Shown here: positions 34,741 through 47,500 of the stretch, piece by piece
Layout: the number at the start of each line of letters is the position of its first letter
Numbering within the stretch: the stretch's first letter is position 1
NCBI GenBank assembly: GCA_021432635.1
Contig: MU270023.1
Coordinates: 620,001 to 684,000, forward strand
DNA length: 64,000 bases
Direction: 5' to 3'
Source of the DNA: Thozetella sp. PMI_491
Lineage: Eukaryota > Ascomycota > Sordariomycetes > Chaetosphaeriales > Chaetosphaeriaceae
Program-made: the position numbers and the translations under genes
Notes under the pieces: model-generated
Told to the model about the DNA's origin: nothing
The model's database searches: none
The model's input: only the letters and a program-made list of their open reading frames with translations

Positions 34741-35207
34741 TAGTTGTGTTAATTCCACCCTGTCAACAGATGTTCGCCGAGGAAGACAGCACTCGAAAAA
34801 GAACACCTTCATATGGAGCATTCACTAGATATATAATCAAATCAATATCATATGCATTCACTAAGCTCTAGTTGTGGTTTACTGCATTTTACCTCCACTT
34901 ACTCTCTACAATCCTATGTCCGTGGGTTGTTCTTGAACCTTGTGATCGAGCTGTGCCGTGTGGTGGCATAGGATGGCGCAGATTATTTAGCACACATCTT
35001 GGGGAATTGCTTTGCGTCTAGCCGATGTCATCACGAGGAGATTATAGATGCGGGGGAAACAAGATAGCATAAGGAATAAATGGTTGTTGAGAGGAAGTTT
35101 TATGACTTCTAGGCAACCTCACTAAGCCATTTCCCTAGGATGTCAATATACTGGATTGTTTTGATGTGAGCATCCCTGGCAGTTATATTGTACCCATCTG
35201 ATGCGTG
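34741..35207. other. Intergenic, no gene seen
   Basis: AT-rich flank between the small gene and the hydrolase pseudogene. No feature is seen. Confidence 0.5.
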
Positions 35208-36128
35208 CTAATCAAAGCTGTGGGTCACATCGGGTACTAGTAGCCAAGTCACGCTCGAGACTATTCTCTCGTCTTGGGGTGCCTGATGATCCTCAAATGC
35301 AAACGTCTCGTCCTTCAATTCAAGTGCCCCTTCTGCCCCTTCTACGCCTACCTCTGGTCTTCCCACCCTTTCCGTTATATCTGGAACTCTGCGGCCGGCC
35401 TGCAGACACGCCATACGCCACGATTCATTTGTGCAAGGAAGTCGAGCTCCGCTGCAACGAAGCAAAGATGCGCCCGGAAGTTGGTCTCGCTGAGCGTGGT
35501 ATGGAGAGTACAGCGGGTCTTTCTGCGATGTGCCATGTGACGTGTAGCTCCATTGGACTTGTGCCAATAGATCTCGCAGAAAGTCTTTGGTTGCTCCCCG
35601 CAGCCCATCCAGATTCGTCTTGTAGTGCCGGGTGGTAGCTTTCAGCTCGGCAGGCACCTCTAGCTGAAGAAGTCCGCCGCTGCTGAAAGCCGCCTTGCGA
35701 TCCAGCTTGGCACGAACGCTCTCGAGCTGCGACACGGCAAACGCTAGGTTTGCTCTGGATGACGATTTGCTAATAGCCATTCGCCGACGGTTAATCGGGA
35801 TCGTCGAATCTGCAGCAACGGAAAGGAGGATAGCTTCTATGTCGTGGAGTAAGGTTGGATAGGGGTAGAAAGGTGCCAGTGAATGGTTCAGGCCGATGAC
35901 GATGGTGTCCTGGGTGTCGGCAAAATGACGGTTCCATCGGTCGTCATCTCTCACGTTGAAGAGCGAGAAGCCGCCACCGTGTATGGTGAGTAGCACTGGA
36001 AGCAGGGATCCAGTATCTACCTTGTACGAAGCTGGATAGAATATCCTGCAAGAAGCAACGTTAACAAGGCCACGGTAAATGCAATGGGAACTAGGTGGCC
36101 AACCGGACGGGCAGATGCCGCCGCACAC
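35208..36128 (-). pseudogene. Decayed alpha/beta-hydrolase (HSL/esterase type)
   Basis: The N-terminal half keeps the oxyanion motif (VLLTIHGGGFSLFN) and DTIVIGLNHSLAPFYPYP, typical of hormone-sensitive-lipase-like esterases. The nucleophile elbow, normally G-x-S-A-G, has become ISKSSSRANLAF, so the catalytic motif is destroyed. Near 35420-35480 the expected strand AHLCFVAAELDFLA appears in a different frame, with a frame change on either side. The end of the domain returns in the first frame (LLVPDVTHSFD, with the His region). The gene is frameshifted and has lost its catalytic motif, so it is a pseudogene. Confidence 0.75.
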
Positions 36129-37775
36129 CGTAGCTTTTTATAATGTCAGGGCAAATGTCCGACCGCCGAAAAGACTGGTACATCTCACGGCCCCAGAGCA
36201 ACGGTTGCATTATCGCACGAACAGTTCCCATATCAAGCCATAGAGCATTCGTGTGCTCAACGCCGGTGGTTTGTATACATCAAAAGTCGTGTCGCCCATG
36301 CTCGGCATTTTAGGGTCGAATCTGGCTCATTTGTTTCCCTTGGTATCTGAAGCAGCCTGCGCTACTTATTAGGTACAATGTGAGCCATAGTACCTGGCTA
36401 CTACGTGCCTTGCCTCCTCAGGCTAGGAAATGCCTTGTCAGCGGTTTTGTATCTCATTCGCCTTTTCGGCGGCTGCGCTTATGTACCTAAACGCGTAAAG
36501 CTGCTCCACTCTACGCCAGTGCGATGCATAATACAAGTGTCTCCCTTAACTTGGGTGTGACCCTAAACCGAATGGCTACTCACTGGATAATGATTTTTTG
36601 GGACATGAGCTTCCTGAAAATGATACTGAAGATCTTGTGATCGATGGATGCGGGAAGTCTCATAGTCCCCAGAACATCCTAAAAGCTACGAGGCAAGGCA
36701 CCACGGGACTATGGTAACAATCCCACTGGGTTAGCCCCAGACCCTTTCTACGAGCCCAAGAACCCATATACCTAAGATGGATACTTAAGATTGATAGCCC
36801 GTGTTTTCATTATAAAATGACACTATATCGCAGGATGTCGACCAAAGAACGCCTCTATGGAAAGGCTACGGGCAAACAATGAATCTTAGACGACATCATA
36901 TGGCCTCTCCAACACCCCTCAACGATCCAGCTGGCACGCATAACTTGCAGTAGATAACGGTAGAGTTATTAGGTCTGCCTTGATCTCGCAAGTGACCTTC
37001 GGCCTGGTAGAGCAAGTAGCGGGCGTAGCGTTGAGCTTGAGTTATAGTTAGGGCTGTAACAGGAGAATGATACCTTGACTACCCCTGCACGCGCTCCCTC
37101 AGCCCCACCAAACACAGGAATTGGAAATAGAACTACAATGCCCCATTGCAGCAAGACAAATGCCAGGAACTAACACTACTGAGACTTGTACACTCAGGGT
37201 AATGCCATTCCACACTAGTTGATTGTTTGCAACCGAGAACAGAAGGTCATCTCTCCCATGACTGTCGCATTAGTCCCAGGATTCAGCTAGCCTCGCATGT
37301 AACCCCGCAATCTGAAGTCCAGCCCAAGAACCACCAGATCATGTCGCCCTGTTCAAAGACTGATGGGTACTACGACCACTCACGATGAATTGGCGAAGTG
37401 AGTCGATAGATCAGCAACATAGCTATTAACTCTGAAATAAGGGAACTCAGAGAAACAATCCGCTTTTTCACAAATGCATTGTTGTTCCGGCAAGACCAAC
37501 TCAGACATAGTGTTACCGTCCCAGCAAGTCGCGTAATGGCAGGATGCAATCCTACCGTCCCGTTTAGGTTTAAAATCGAGGTTTCGGCCTGATAAAATCC
37601 TTCTCCCATCTCGTCAACGCTACGCCCAGACAATTAAATGACTAATATCGGGCCTTTTAGTGGTCGTAGCGGAAATCACAATGCAAAGCCTAGGGAGTAG
37701 GTAACGATTTATGCTATATAGCACCGTCAGTTCACAATGGATAGCACCCAACCTGAGCGGTAGGTGCAGCACATC
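36129..37775. other. About 1.6 kb without a recognised gene
   Basis: Stops are frequent in all frames and no domain is visible. The right end is the promoter of the peroxidase gene. Confidence 0.5.
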
Positions 37776-39635
37776 ATGGCTCCGTCAATTTTCACCGCCG
37801 CCAGCTTTGGGCTGGCCATTTCGGCAGCCCGCGCAGCATACACATGGCCGGAAGGATACACTTGGCCCAATGAGCAGACGGACTTTCTGGAGGGTATGGT
37901 GTACGAGCACGTAGGCGTGAACTCCCTCTCGCCCGCCATTGCGGTCTTGCCGTGTCCCGGCACGGCGATTGGAGCGGGCAGGAACACGGCAGCCGAGTGG
38001 TTGAGGACAGCATATCACGACATGGCAACCGCTGATGTCGAGGCCGGGACCGGTGGTATTGACGCCTCTATCGGCTTTGAGCTGGACCGAGATGAGAACC
38101 CAGGATCAGCCTTTAACGAAGCACTGACTTTCTTCGGCTCTATGTTTTCACCGAGATCTTCCATGTCCGATTTGATCGCCCTCGGTGCTATCCAGGTAGT
38201 TGGCGGCTGCTCTGGCGGAGTTATCGACATCCAGTTCCGTTCCGGCCGTGTTGATGCCACCGGTCCCGGGCCCAACGGGGTGCCGACTCCGGAGCAAGAC
38301 ATAGATTCGCACACAAGTGCCTTCGCTCGTCAGGGATTCAATGAGTCCGAGATGATTGGCCTGGTGGCGTGCGGACACACTATTGGAGGTGTACACGGCG
38401 TCGATTTCCCTGACATTGTTGATGTCGTGAACGACACGGTAAGTCTGCCATGAGCTCGCACGCACGCCTGTACGGTAGCTTACAAGGCAGACTCTTGACG
38501 ACAACACCCAAAACTTTGATGGGACTACCGGGTCTTTTGACAACTCTGTGTATGTCAGCTACCGGAAAGCTTTCGTACTGAGCTGACAGACAAAGGGCTG
38601 CTCAATTCGTGGCAGGGGACCCGCAGAACCCTCTAGCTTTCGGCCACAACGTCGAGAAGCAGTCTGATGCCCGCATCTTTAACTCGGATGGCGGTGCTCT
38701 CATCGGCCAGATGGCGTCTAACAACAGCTTCTTTCTCGCCACATGTGGTCCCCTCCTGGAGCGAATGGTTAACACCGTTCCTAAGGAGGTAAACCTTTCC
38801 CAGCCTCTCCAGTTCATCCCAGTCAAACCAGATAGGCTTGCTGTCTCGGTTGGCTCTGATGGCAATATGACCGTTAGCGGCAGGCTACGAGTACGTGCTC
38901 CTGGACACTTGACCCTTATTATCACTAACATGAAAGATTCCCGGTTCCTTCTCGGTCGACCCTGACCGCACTGTGCGCGTGCACTTTAAGCCGCGTTCCG
39001 GTGCGTGCTCAGACGACTGCGTTGCGGTTGATGTTACGAGTAGCCTGTCCGATTGGGGCGCAACATTCTACGGCGGGAAACTCATACGCTACCACTACTT
39101 CTCGGCCACTATTCCCGCATCACAAGGAGTATCGTCGTTCAACGTCGAAATCATCGACAGCGGAGATAGTGCCTTGTATGACAATGGCGGGAATGGGTTT
39201 CCGTTTGATGACACCGTTCTGGTCCAAGAGGACTTGTCGTGCATAGGAGACGAAGTCACCGGGGGCAGTCCGATAACAATTATCACCGCGGTAAGTATCC
39301 TGGGCTCCAATGTTGCGAAGAATACTGACACGTCGCAGGTTCGCGACGACGGGCAATTCGACACCGTCAAGGCTACATTTTTTGAGCCCATACCCGCCAC
39401 CTCGTTGGTACCCCAGCTCACGCCCCAGACCGTGGAGCTCACCAAATCAGAGGCAATTCCGGGGACCAACTACACCCTCTGGAAGGGCGAGTACCTCACA
39501 TCCACGGTGGGAACCGGGCTATTGCTGGCATATGACGTTGTGGCGAGCAACAGCGAGAATACGGTTGCCAGCAAATTCCACTTCGCGGTGGGCCCGAAAC
39601 TCCTAGGTAGCTTGGATGGTTGCTCCGCCGCCTGA
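37776..39635 (+). CDS. Secreted heme peroxidase (plant/fungal peroxidase superfamily)
   Basis: Five exons (37776-38438, 38491-38549, 38596-38890, 38937-39290, 39339-39635) join in phase to 555 residues. The signal peptide is MAPSIFTAASFGLAISAARA. The distal heme pocket is AEWLRTAYHDMAT, with the Arg and His of the superfamily. The proximal His lies in IGLVACGHTIGGVH. Between them are the usual GGIDASIGFELDRDEN and VDATGPGPNGVPTPEQD. The heme domain ends within about 330 residues. The remaining 220 or so residues (for example SDWGATFYGGKLIRYHYF) form beta-rich C-terminal modules seen in long ascomycete peroxidases, not in lignin peroxidase. It probably oxidises phenolic or wall material outside the cell. 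The last intron is 48 bases, so its retention would keep the frame. Confidence 0.85.
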
Positions 39636-39933
39636 TTGCAGCAGACGTAGCGCAATGAATTGAACAGCCGGTCTTCCCTCACGTAATTTATGCCGTTGTG
39701 AGCTGCGGATGTAAATGTGCCGCACAAGAAATTGTAAGCTGTTTAGTGCCAAGGCGGCGCTAACTGCATCTGCTAGCCCGAGTGCCAGATGCGGATAAAC
39801 CCAATTAAAACAATTGCATGATCCCTGGACATTCTTTTTTCTCTTGATTCTCCAAAACTGGTGTCTAGGGGAGAAATCTCCCCGTCCGTTCTTTACCTTG
39901 GTCAAAAGCGTGTGTCTAGAGAGGCCCGGAACC

Positions 39934-40724
39934 ATGCGGTATGTCGCATCTGCTAGCAAGCTTGTCGGGCATGCCGGCCTTCTACTTGCTCTGCTAGGGA
40001 TACCGGGGCGTGCCACTGCGGAGTCATCATCGGTTGTCGAGATCTTCAACCCCCAGTTCTTTCCTGGGAGAGTCTATGCTTCGGTCATCGCCGCAGACAC
40101 AACCGCAACGCAATATGCCATCGAATGCGGCCCGGCGGCAGATGAGCCCTACTACTCTACTGTGCCGCCAGCTTCAATCCCGTCCCCTGGGCCCTACTGC
40201 GACCAATATAAATCGGTGACGATCACTGCCGGCCCATCAACGCTCGCGGTATGGATGGGCTATCCTGGATACTTGTGAGTCTAAGATTCCGGTGGAGTGG
40301 CTGAATATGAATTATTGACCTAGAGACGCGCAGCACACGCTCGTTCGACTGCCAACGATTGGAGGCATCTGTGATGACGTGCGATTTCTTTCTCGATGGG
40401 CAGAACGCCCTCGAGACGGGGCACTTCCCATGGAATGTCAACGGAACCGAGTATAGCGAAGATATCCAACCCTTAACGATCACAGCAGGTTTGGAAAAGT
40501 TGCTTCTGGCATCCGCAACAACTACGAGTGGTGCGGTTGGCACCAGTGCCAGTGCGACCCCAGCTTCCATAATCGCCAACTCATCAGGTGCTTCGCCAAC
40601 CTACTCGGCTCCTGCGACGACCTTAGTTGCTCCCAACTCTGCTCCCGTAACGTTGGGAGGGGGAATTGCTGCAAAGCTTATGCTCGCCAACATTGGGTTG
40701 GTCGCGGTGTTATATTTTGGATAA
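39934..40724 (+). CDS. Secreted, predicted GPI-anchored protein (paralogue of the one at 9.6 kb)
   Basis: Two exons (39934-40274, 40334-40724) encode 243 residues. The N-terminus is a signal peptide (HAGLLLALLGIPGRATA). Cysteines appear as YAIECGPAADE and GPYCDQY in exon 1, and FDCQRLEASVMTC in exon 2. TITAGLEKLLLASATTTSG precedes a long Ser/Thr/Ala/Pro-rich stalk, and the protein ends in a hydrophobic tail (LMLANIGLVAVLYFG), the pattern of a GPI-anchor signal. Layout, intron position and the ITAG.EKL motif match the protein at 9605-10335. It follows the peroxidase by about 300 bases on the same strand. A surface protein is likely, and its function is unknown. Confidence 0.7.
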
Positions 40725-41823
40725 AGACTAATTGACTCTTGTCGGCATATACTCTCCGTCCATTTAGTGATTACTATCTCCATTTAGCTGAGTATGCTAC
40801 TCAGCCCTAAGGCTCTGGTAGCAGGGTCGTAGAAAAAAATGCGAGTACAATGCATGCTGTACCTCAGTATAGATCTGGATCTCGTGGAGCTGGATGTCCA
40901 CTCGACGCTAGAGTGACAAAATTCTAGCGACACAAGCGCTTAAAGGCGTCTTCATCTTCTATGCGCGTCATCTCCGACTTGACAACCATCAACCTATCAA
41001 TGCAAAACGACCCTCATACACCTGGCATGCCAGTTAGCCGCATGAGGGAGCCCGGATCGTTTGAGCAGGTAAAATGTGCAAGATCCAGTGCCCTCTATCC
41101 AAGTTCATTACACAGGATAGCATCTAAAATTTGGGATTCTCGCCTAAGATATTGAACAGCTACATGCCTTCTCCCTACATAGTATGCGATATATCAGTAT
41201 TGGGTCAATTTAATTCCCTTAAATATTTCTCTAAACTGGAACCAGGCATCTTTGCTGAGGCTCCCAAAACATATCAGCATACTCATAAAACTGTAGTAGT
41301 ACGTGTGGTGACAGGAGGGTTGGAAATAGCTCGAAGGGGGGACTTTTGCCACGGGATTGTCTGTCACGAACCTTTCCTAATCGGGTAGCTCGTGTAATAA
41401 GATCCGGACGTCGGCGTCCGTCCGGAAGACGGGGAAGCGTGTCCGGTTCCATGGAACACCAGTGCGATGTATATATTTTGCTAGAAGTGAGATGCGGTTC
41501 TGCTGGAACTATGCACAGTGAGCTGGCACTGAGGATTTGTAAGGTCCTTTTACTCAAACTGGGCTGTATACTCGAATTGGAGTGTGGCCCCTTTGCAGCT
41601 ACATAAGCTAGCACTGCACATTTGTAAGGTACCCCAACTCGAACTAGAATGTGGTCCCCTTAGGATTACATGACGCTGAATAAGCTTTGGTGCCACCAAA
41701 GGTCCGTGATTATAGACCTTGACATATAAGTATTTATCCTTCCATGGGCATAGGGACGCCGGATTTGGTAGCGAAATATACAGATCAGTAACTACCAGAG
41801 AACCAACTCCTTACCGAGCAACA
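40725..41823. other. Intergenic, no gene seen
   Basis: Two similar short segments (near 41500-41600 and 41590-41650, sharing GAGCTGGCACTG/TAGCACTGCA and TTTGTAAGGT followed by AATTGGAGTGTGGCCCCTT-like DNA) form an imperfect local duplication. No gene is seen. Confidence 0.45.
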
Positions 41824-42362
41824 ATGCCCAGCGCTACTTCAGCCGAGTCCCACCTCGATGGCCTCTACGCTCTCCTTGAGACTCTGAGAGAGGACTCCTC
41901 GCAAGAGGAGTTCGACAAGTTTGGTGCCTTCTTTGCCGAGGATGCTACAGCGTACCTCCGCAGTATGCGCGAACACAGAGAGCCGAGCATTGGGCGCCAG
42001 GCTATCATCGATGACATGAAAGCTATTCTAAAGGACCAGTTTCTCGCTACCCGCCGCATTGTGTCCAGTTCGTTCAACGAAAGGGACATGAAGCTCTTCA
42101 CCGAAATGGAAAACACTATACACGTTCACTCTGATGTGCTCGATCCGTTTCACGAGACAGCAATCGTGGCCTTCAACAACGACGGCCTCATCAATAACTT
42201 CAAGGTCTACAGCTGCAGGAGTCACATTGTTATGCTTATTCAGAAGCACACGGGTCTCGGGCCTTACAATGAAGAGGAAATGAAGAGGTAAGTCGCGTCT
42301 CAGTTGGATTGATCCGAGACTGTTGCTGACCTGAGGAAAGTGCTGCTCATCAGCACTGCTAG
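41824..42362 (+). CDS. NTF2-like small protein
   Basis: The ATG at 41824 opens 155 residues if read without splicing to the TAA at 42289. A GTAAGT donor at 42288 and an AAAG acceptor at 42340 would replace the last codon by a short tail ending at 42362 (161 residues). The start HLDGLYALLETLREDSSQEEFDKFGAFFAEDATAYL, then an alternating strand pattern (ETAIVAFNNDGLINNFKVYSC, given here only in outline), fit an NTF2/SnoaL-like fold. No catalytic residue can be assigned. It is not closely similar to the NTF2-like protein at 21.2 kb. Two ATGs upstream are less likely, since they add a segment without fold character. Confidence 0.55.
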
Positions 42363-43044
42363 ACCCGTCCAGCGCACAAATCACTCTGGCATCGAGGAAA
42401 CGGAGGGCTGACTAACCTGTAAAATATTTAACTCAGTATTTATATAAAGTTAGGTAATACTTCCAAAAGAAATAGAAAATTTAACTGGAAATTGGTCGAA
42501 GAGGAGAGCTAGGCCACCTATCCCGCCTCCAGTAACGCACATGCACGTGACGGCACGGGGCTGGCCAGCTCCCAATGCGCGAACTAAAGTTTTTGTGAAC
42601 CGATAACTATCTAGCTCTCAGTACAGTAGCCCTGAGCATTACCTAGGTGGTCTGTCTCTGAGGTACCTGGGAGGTGAGTCTGGGGTTGGGCTCATAACCT
42701 CTGTTTATAAGCCGAACTGTGTCGACTTACCTCATCATCTTGGGCCGCATCACAGGACTATGCAAAGCAATGCCTATGCTTTGTATCACGGGGAAGTTAA
42801 ATCGCAGGTCGTTGGCGAAAAGATATCCAGATTCATACCCTAGCTAAAACCCCCATAAATCGCTGCGCACATCATCTTGGCGCCGGGATGAGTACCGGAA
42901 GCACCTACAGACATGCCTCATTCTGATTCGTCTCGTTATCTAGACCTCTTTATGTGAGATCGAAGTGTTGTCGGGGAAATCGATAGATATATACGGGCGG
43001 TTAAGCTGGGGTGTGAAACTGGCTGGTCATCGTAGATGCTAGGA
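42363..43044. other. Intergenic, no gene seen
   Basis: Convergent 3' flanks of the NTF2-like and MAPEG genes. No feature is supported. Confidence 0.5.
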
Positions 43045-43491
43045 CTAGTTTGACGCAATCGCTGCCAATATGTACAAGCTCAGACACAGCCCTATACTGC
43101 ACAGCCATACCACAGTTCGCACTAGACTCCACTTTTTCGACGTAATGCTCATGTAGCACATATCGTACACCAAGCGCAGCCCGACGTATGTCCATGCGAT
43201 CGCCTCGGTCGTCTGTTTCCGTACGCCCATGACTTCCGCCGCCAGCACAGCCGCAGCAAAGAGCGGCATATTCTCGAAGCCGTTTCGGTGAGCGGACTGG
43301 CAGCGTTCGTACGTGGCAAGCACGTCAGCCGGCACGTTATTCTTCAGCTCCTCGGCAAACGCGTGCCCCTTAGCGTTGGCATTGTCGAACCGCCCTTTGT
43401 TGGCGCGCTTGACCAGCAGGACGGCGTAGAAATGGGGCAGGATGATGGTCAGCCACATGGCCGGGATAGCGAGGATCGCGGAGCGAGTCAT
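43045..43491 (-). CDS. MAPEG-family membrane protein
   Basis: A single exon of 148 residues when started at 43491 (MTRSAILAIPAMWLTIILPH). An in-frame ATG at 43584 would add 31 residues without membrane character. Four membrane helices are visible: the N-terminal one, one near NMPLFAAAVLAAEVMG, one near AWTYVGLRLVYDMCYM and the C-terminal IGLCLSLYILAAIA. The sequence CQSAHRNGFENMPLFAAAVL is the family signature (R..N..E..P.F). MAPEG proteins are membrane glutathione transferases or eicosanoid-type enzymes. In fungi their substrates are mostly unknown. No neighbour explains its role. Confidence 0.8.
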   Translation of the reverse strand: MTRSAILAIPAMWLTIILPHFYAVLLVKRANKGRFDNANAKGHAFAEELKNNVPADVLATYERCQSAHRNGFENMPLFAAAVLAAEVMGVRKQTTEAIAWTYVGLRLVYDMCYMSITSKKWSLVRTVVWLCSIGLCLSLYILAAIASN

Positions 43492-44596
43492 ATTGGAAGG
43501 AGCACCGGGCTGTCGGGTCGTCGCTCTGGTGGTTGCACAAACTGTCGCAGGGTCAATAGAAGCGCAATAGTCGGGCTGGCGCATGCACCATCTGGATGAA
43601 GCGTGGGGGCTGGCGATAAGCCTGACGCTATACTTTCTACGACGAGGTGCATAGGTTTATGCGACAGCGACGTACCTTGGACCCGATTCGTGGGTAATAG
43701 TGAGATATGCTTACGGTAAAGCCTGGAGTGGTGCGTTGAGTTGAACCGGGCGATTGGGGACAGGTCCAGCGCGATTTTCTTTTCCCTCTTCCCATTCGCA
43801 GTGAAAAAGACTGGAGGGCCTCGCTTGTGCTGTGCCGCAGGTGTGGCGTGGACCGGGTTCGGTTGGGCCCCCGAGGTGGCAGCCAAGGGAGCAGCCGTGC
43901 TATTCTCGCGTGCCAGTTGGTGTGCCTATCGGGGGCATGACCAATGGAGGCGCGCAAGTGATGCGGTGCAGGTGCAGCCAAGAGCAAAGGCATGCAAATA
44001 GGCGGCTGACTCGGTCACTAGTGAGTGCTCTGCGTGCCTTAAAGAGAGGGAGCTCGCAGCCGGCTGCCACCCAACTATCTACGAAGGATTCGCGAAGCCG
44101 TGCTCAAGCAGATCGTTTGGACCCCATCGTACGGGATTCATCTTGCACTGCTCTGGTTAGCCATTTACACGGCGAGGGATTACCGGGCTAGTCGCTCACA
44201 TAGCCAAAGCTTTCCTGACTAGACGTCAGCTCGAGCTGCAGGGGGCCAAAACTCCCAAAAAAGACTAATACTAAGCCGCTGCGAACTCTGGGCCATGCAG
44301 CAGCATCCTGACCGCGTTCTCTGACTGGGTCGTCTTCTGCCCGCACGTGTGTCTCGTTTGTTCCTACGGCGGCGGGAGACTGTTTGGGTATTCCGCGCCT
44401 GGCTGAGTCGGGGCGACGGGGCAGCCCGGGCTGAAGTCACATTACGCCAGGGTCATATGGGGGCTCTCGTTATGTGTAGATAATAAAACGGGCGCCCCGT
44501 CCACGCCTTCCAAGATAGCCTCCGATCCCCTCTCCCCTCGCGTGTGTCTTGACCAGAGTTCACCGAAAGAAGCGATCCATATTTTTGTCTTCCATC
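43492..44596. other. Divergent promoter region
   Basis: This stretch separates the divergent MAPEG and Ppo-type genes. Open frames inside it overlap and show no domain. Confidence 0.45.
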
Positions 44597-47500
44597 ATGT
44601 CCCACCGCCGCTCCGACCCGGCGTGGTTAAACCTAATGAAACTGGGGCGGTCCGCGTCGGAGGACCTCCGTAGTCAGAGTGGACGGGTCGCCGAGGATAT
44701 CAGCCTTGCCCGGGATTTCGGGAACATTGTCGCGTCCAACGGGGTGATCGATGATCGCAAGTACATTGTGAGTGATACACACTGTGCCGTATGCGCTCTC
44801 TTCGGCTGACATGCGGCCAGATCGAGAGAATCATCCAGCTCGCTGCATCGCTCCCCAACGAATCGACCCTCCGTCATGATCTAAGTGGTGGGTTTATCAA
44901 GACGCTATGGAATAACCTCCAGCATCCGCCACCTTCTATGCTTGGTGACACGTTCCGGTACCGAACCGCAGATGGAAGTAACAATGTGGGGGCCAACTCG
45001 ATGACCCTAGGAATGTTGCCGAAACTAATCCGACAACCTTGTAGAACCTCATGTACCCGCAGCTTGGCGCTTCCGGAAGCCACTACGCTCGAACGGTGGT
45101 GGGAACTGGGATGCGTCCTGTCGCTCTGCCAGACCCTGGGATGATATTTGATGGTTCTGCATCTCCCTCGCCACTCGGCCGAGGATGTCCTTGCTAACCT
45201 CTGCATAGTTCTCTTGAGACGCGAGGGCCCTGCTAAGGAACACCCAACGAAGATATCCAGTTTTCTTTTCTACTTCGCTATCCTTATTACTCACGACATC
45301 TTTCGCACCGACGAGGTAGACAACACGAAGATCAAGAGCTCCTCTTATCTTGACCTTGGACCGCTCTACGGCCACGACCAAGCCCAGCAGAATTCGGTGA
45401 GAGCCTTTCAGGATGGCCTCCTGAAGCCCGATACCTTTGCAGAATATAGGCTGCTTGCTCAGCCTCCGGGTGTTGGCGCGCTCTTAGTCGCCTTCAACCG
45501 CTTTCACAACTACATCGTCAGGGAGCTGGCTATCATCAACGAGCATGGCCGCTTTAGCTTGCCAGCCAATCTCACGACGGATTCGCCCAAATACAAGGAG
45601 GCCCAGCTCAAGCGCGATAACGATTTGTTCCAGACTGGCAGGCTGTGAGAGCGACCACCAAAAGGGATTCATAGCTACACCGGCGCCCATGCTAACCATG
45701 CTGCCATAGGATCACTTGCGGTCTATATGTCAATATCATTCTTGGGGACTATGTTCGAACCATCCTGAACCTGAATGATAATCCGACAGACTCCGACTGG
45801 ACATTGGACCCGCGCGAGGCCTTCAGCAGTGTTCTTGATCATGAAGGCACGCCGAGAGGTCTCGGAAACCAAGTCAGCGCTGAGTTTAATTTTGTTTACA
45901 GGTGGCATTCCACAGTCTCGAATCGCGATGAGGAATGGCTAAATAAGCTCATGGGCGATGTGTTCGGGCGGGATGTGGATTACGGTGAGCCAGCACGCTG
46001 TCAACCCGCCAAGTCGCTAATATGTAGCTCACCTGGCACTAGACAACCTATCCACCAAAGAGTTCCTCGACACGCTCAAGACCTGGTTCCATACTAAAGT
46101 GCCCAGGGATCCCAGCCAGTGGGTATTTGGCGGGCTGAAAAGGCAGCAGAGTGGAAGCTTCTCCGAGGCGGATCTTGTCGGACTGCTTACTGCAGCCACG
46201 GACACATCTGCAGGTCCGTGTTCTAGCCTTGAACGACTCGGAATTGACAATTGACTGTGTTTCTAGGAGCATTTGGCGCGAGAAACACCCCAGTTGCATT
46301 GCGAGCTATCGAGATCCTTGGAATCCAACAAGGGCGTCAATGGGGGCTCGCGAGCCTGAACGAGTTCCGGGCCTTCTTCAAGTACAAGCCGTTCACGACA
46401 TTTGCAGAAATTAACAGCGATCCCGAAGTCGCCCAGGCCTGTCAGTATATCTATCCCATGTGGGGTATTGAGAGGTCGGTACACTGACACTCACCTCAGT
46501 GGAGGCTTTGTATGGACACCCAGACAACGTCGAGCTCTATCCCGGATTGATGGCAGAAGAAACAAAGCAGCCGGCCGCTCCCGGATCGGGCTTGTGCCCC
46601 GGATTCACCATCTCCGAGGCCATTCTTGCAGATGCAGTAGCGCTGGTTCGCGGCGATCGCTTTTACGCTGTGGAGTTTGGCCCTCGAAGTCTGACTAACT
46701 TTGGGTATGTTTTCTATCCCTAGTTCCATGTCGAGACTGAGCGTATCCTCGGTAGCTAAATAGTTTTAGGTTTAAGGAGGTCTCGACTGACTACGACGTG
46801 GCGGGTGGCGGCGTGATGTACAAGTTGCTTATGCGCGCATTCCCGAACTGGTACCACCCCAACAGCGTGTATGCACTCTACCCATTCACGACGCCCGAGC
46901 GAACCAAAGAGATCTTCACCAAGAAAGGTCGAACTCCTCACGATATCAAATTGAACTATGACTGGCCATCTTCAACCCCCGATCCTACGCCGGTGGTGTC
47001 CTGGCAGGGCGTTAAAGATGTCCTCGGCGACGAGGACCGCTTCAAAGTTCCATGTAAGGGTTTTCTAGGGCTGGCTGAGTTGGCTAAGGTTCTCACATAC
47101 GTACAGGGGATACGGCGATCTCTCAGCTCATGGGACACGGCTACATGGTCACCGAGGATAATGTCTTCAACAAGAGACAGAGAGCCGCGGTCCGAGAGGC
47201 ATTATACCGACCCGCAGGGGCGCTTGACGAAATACGGAGCTTTTTTGAAGCAACCACTGAGAGCCTGATCAGTAATAACAAGAGAAAACTCCGAAACATT
47301 TACCAGATCGACATCATCCGAGAGTATGTAACCCCATCTCGATGCAGGATGGCGTCCTGACACTGACATTTTACAGTATTGGAGGTCCTGCCAGCGCCAT
47401 GTTCGCTGCGGAACTATTTGGTATACCTCTCCGGGAGTCGGGCGATGGCGGCCCGGACGCATTCACCGTGAGGAAGCTACAAAGTATACTCTCGCATGTG

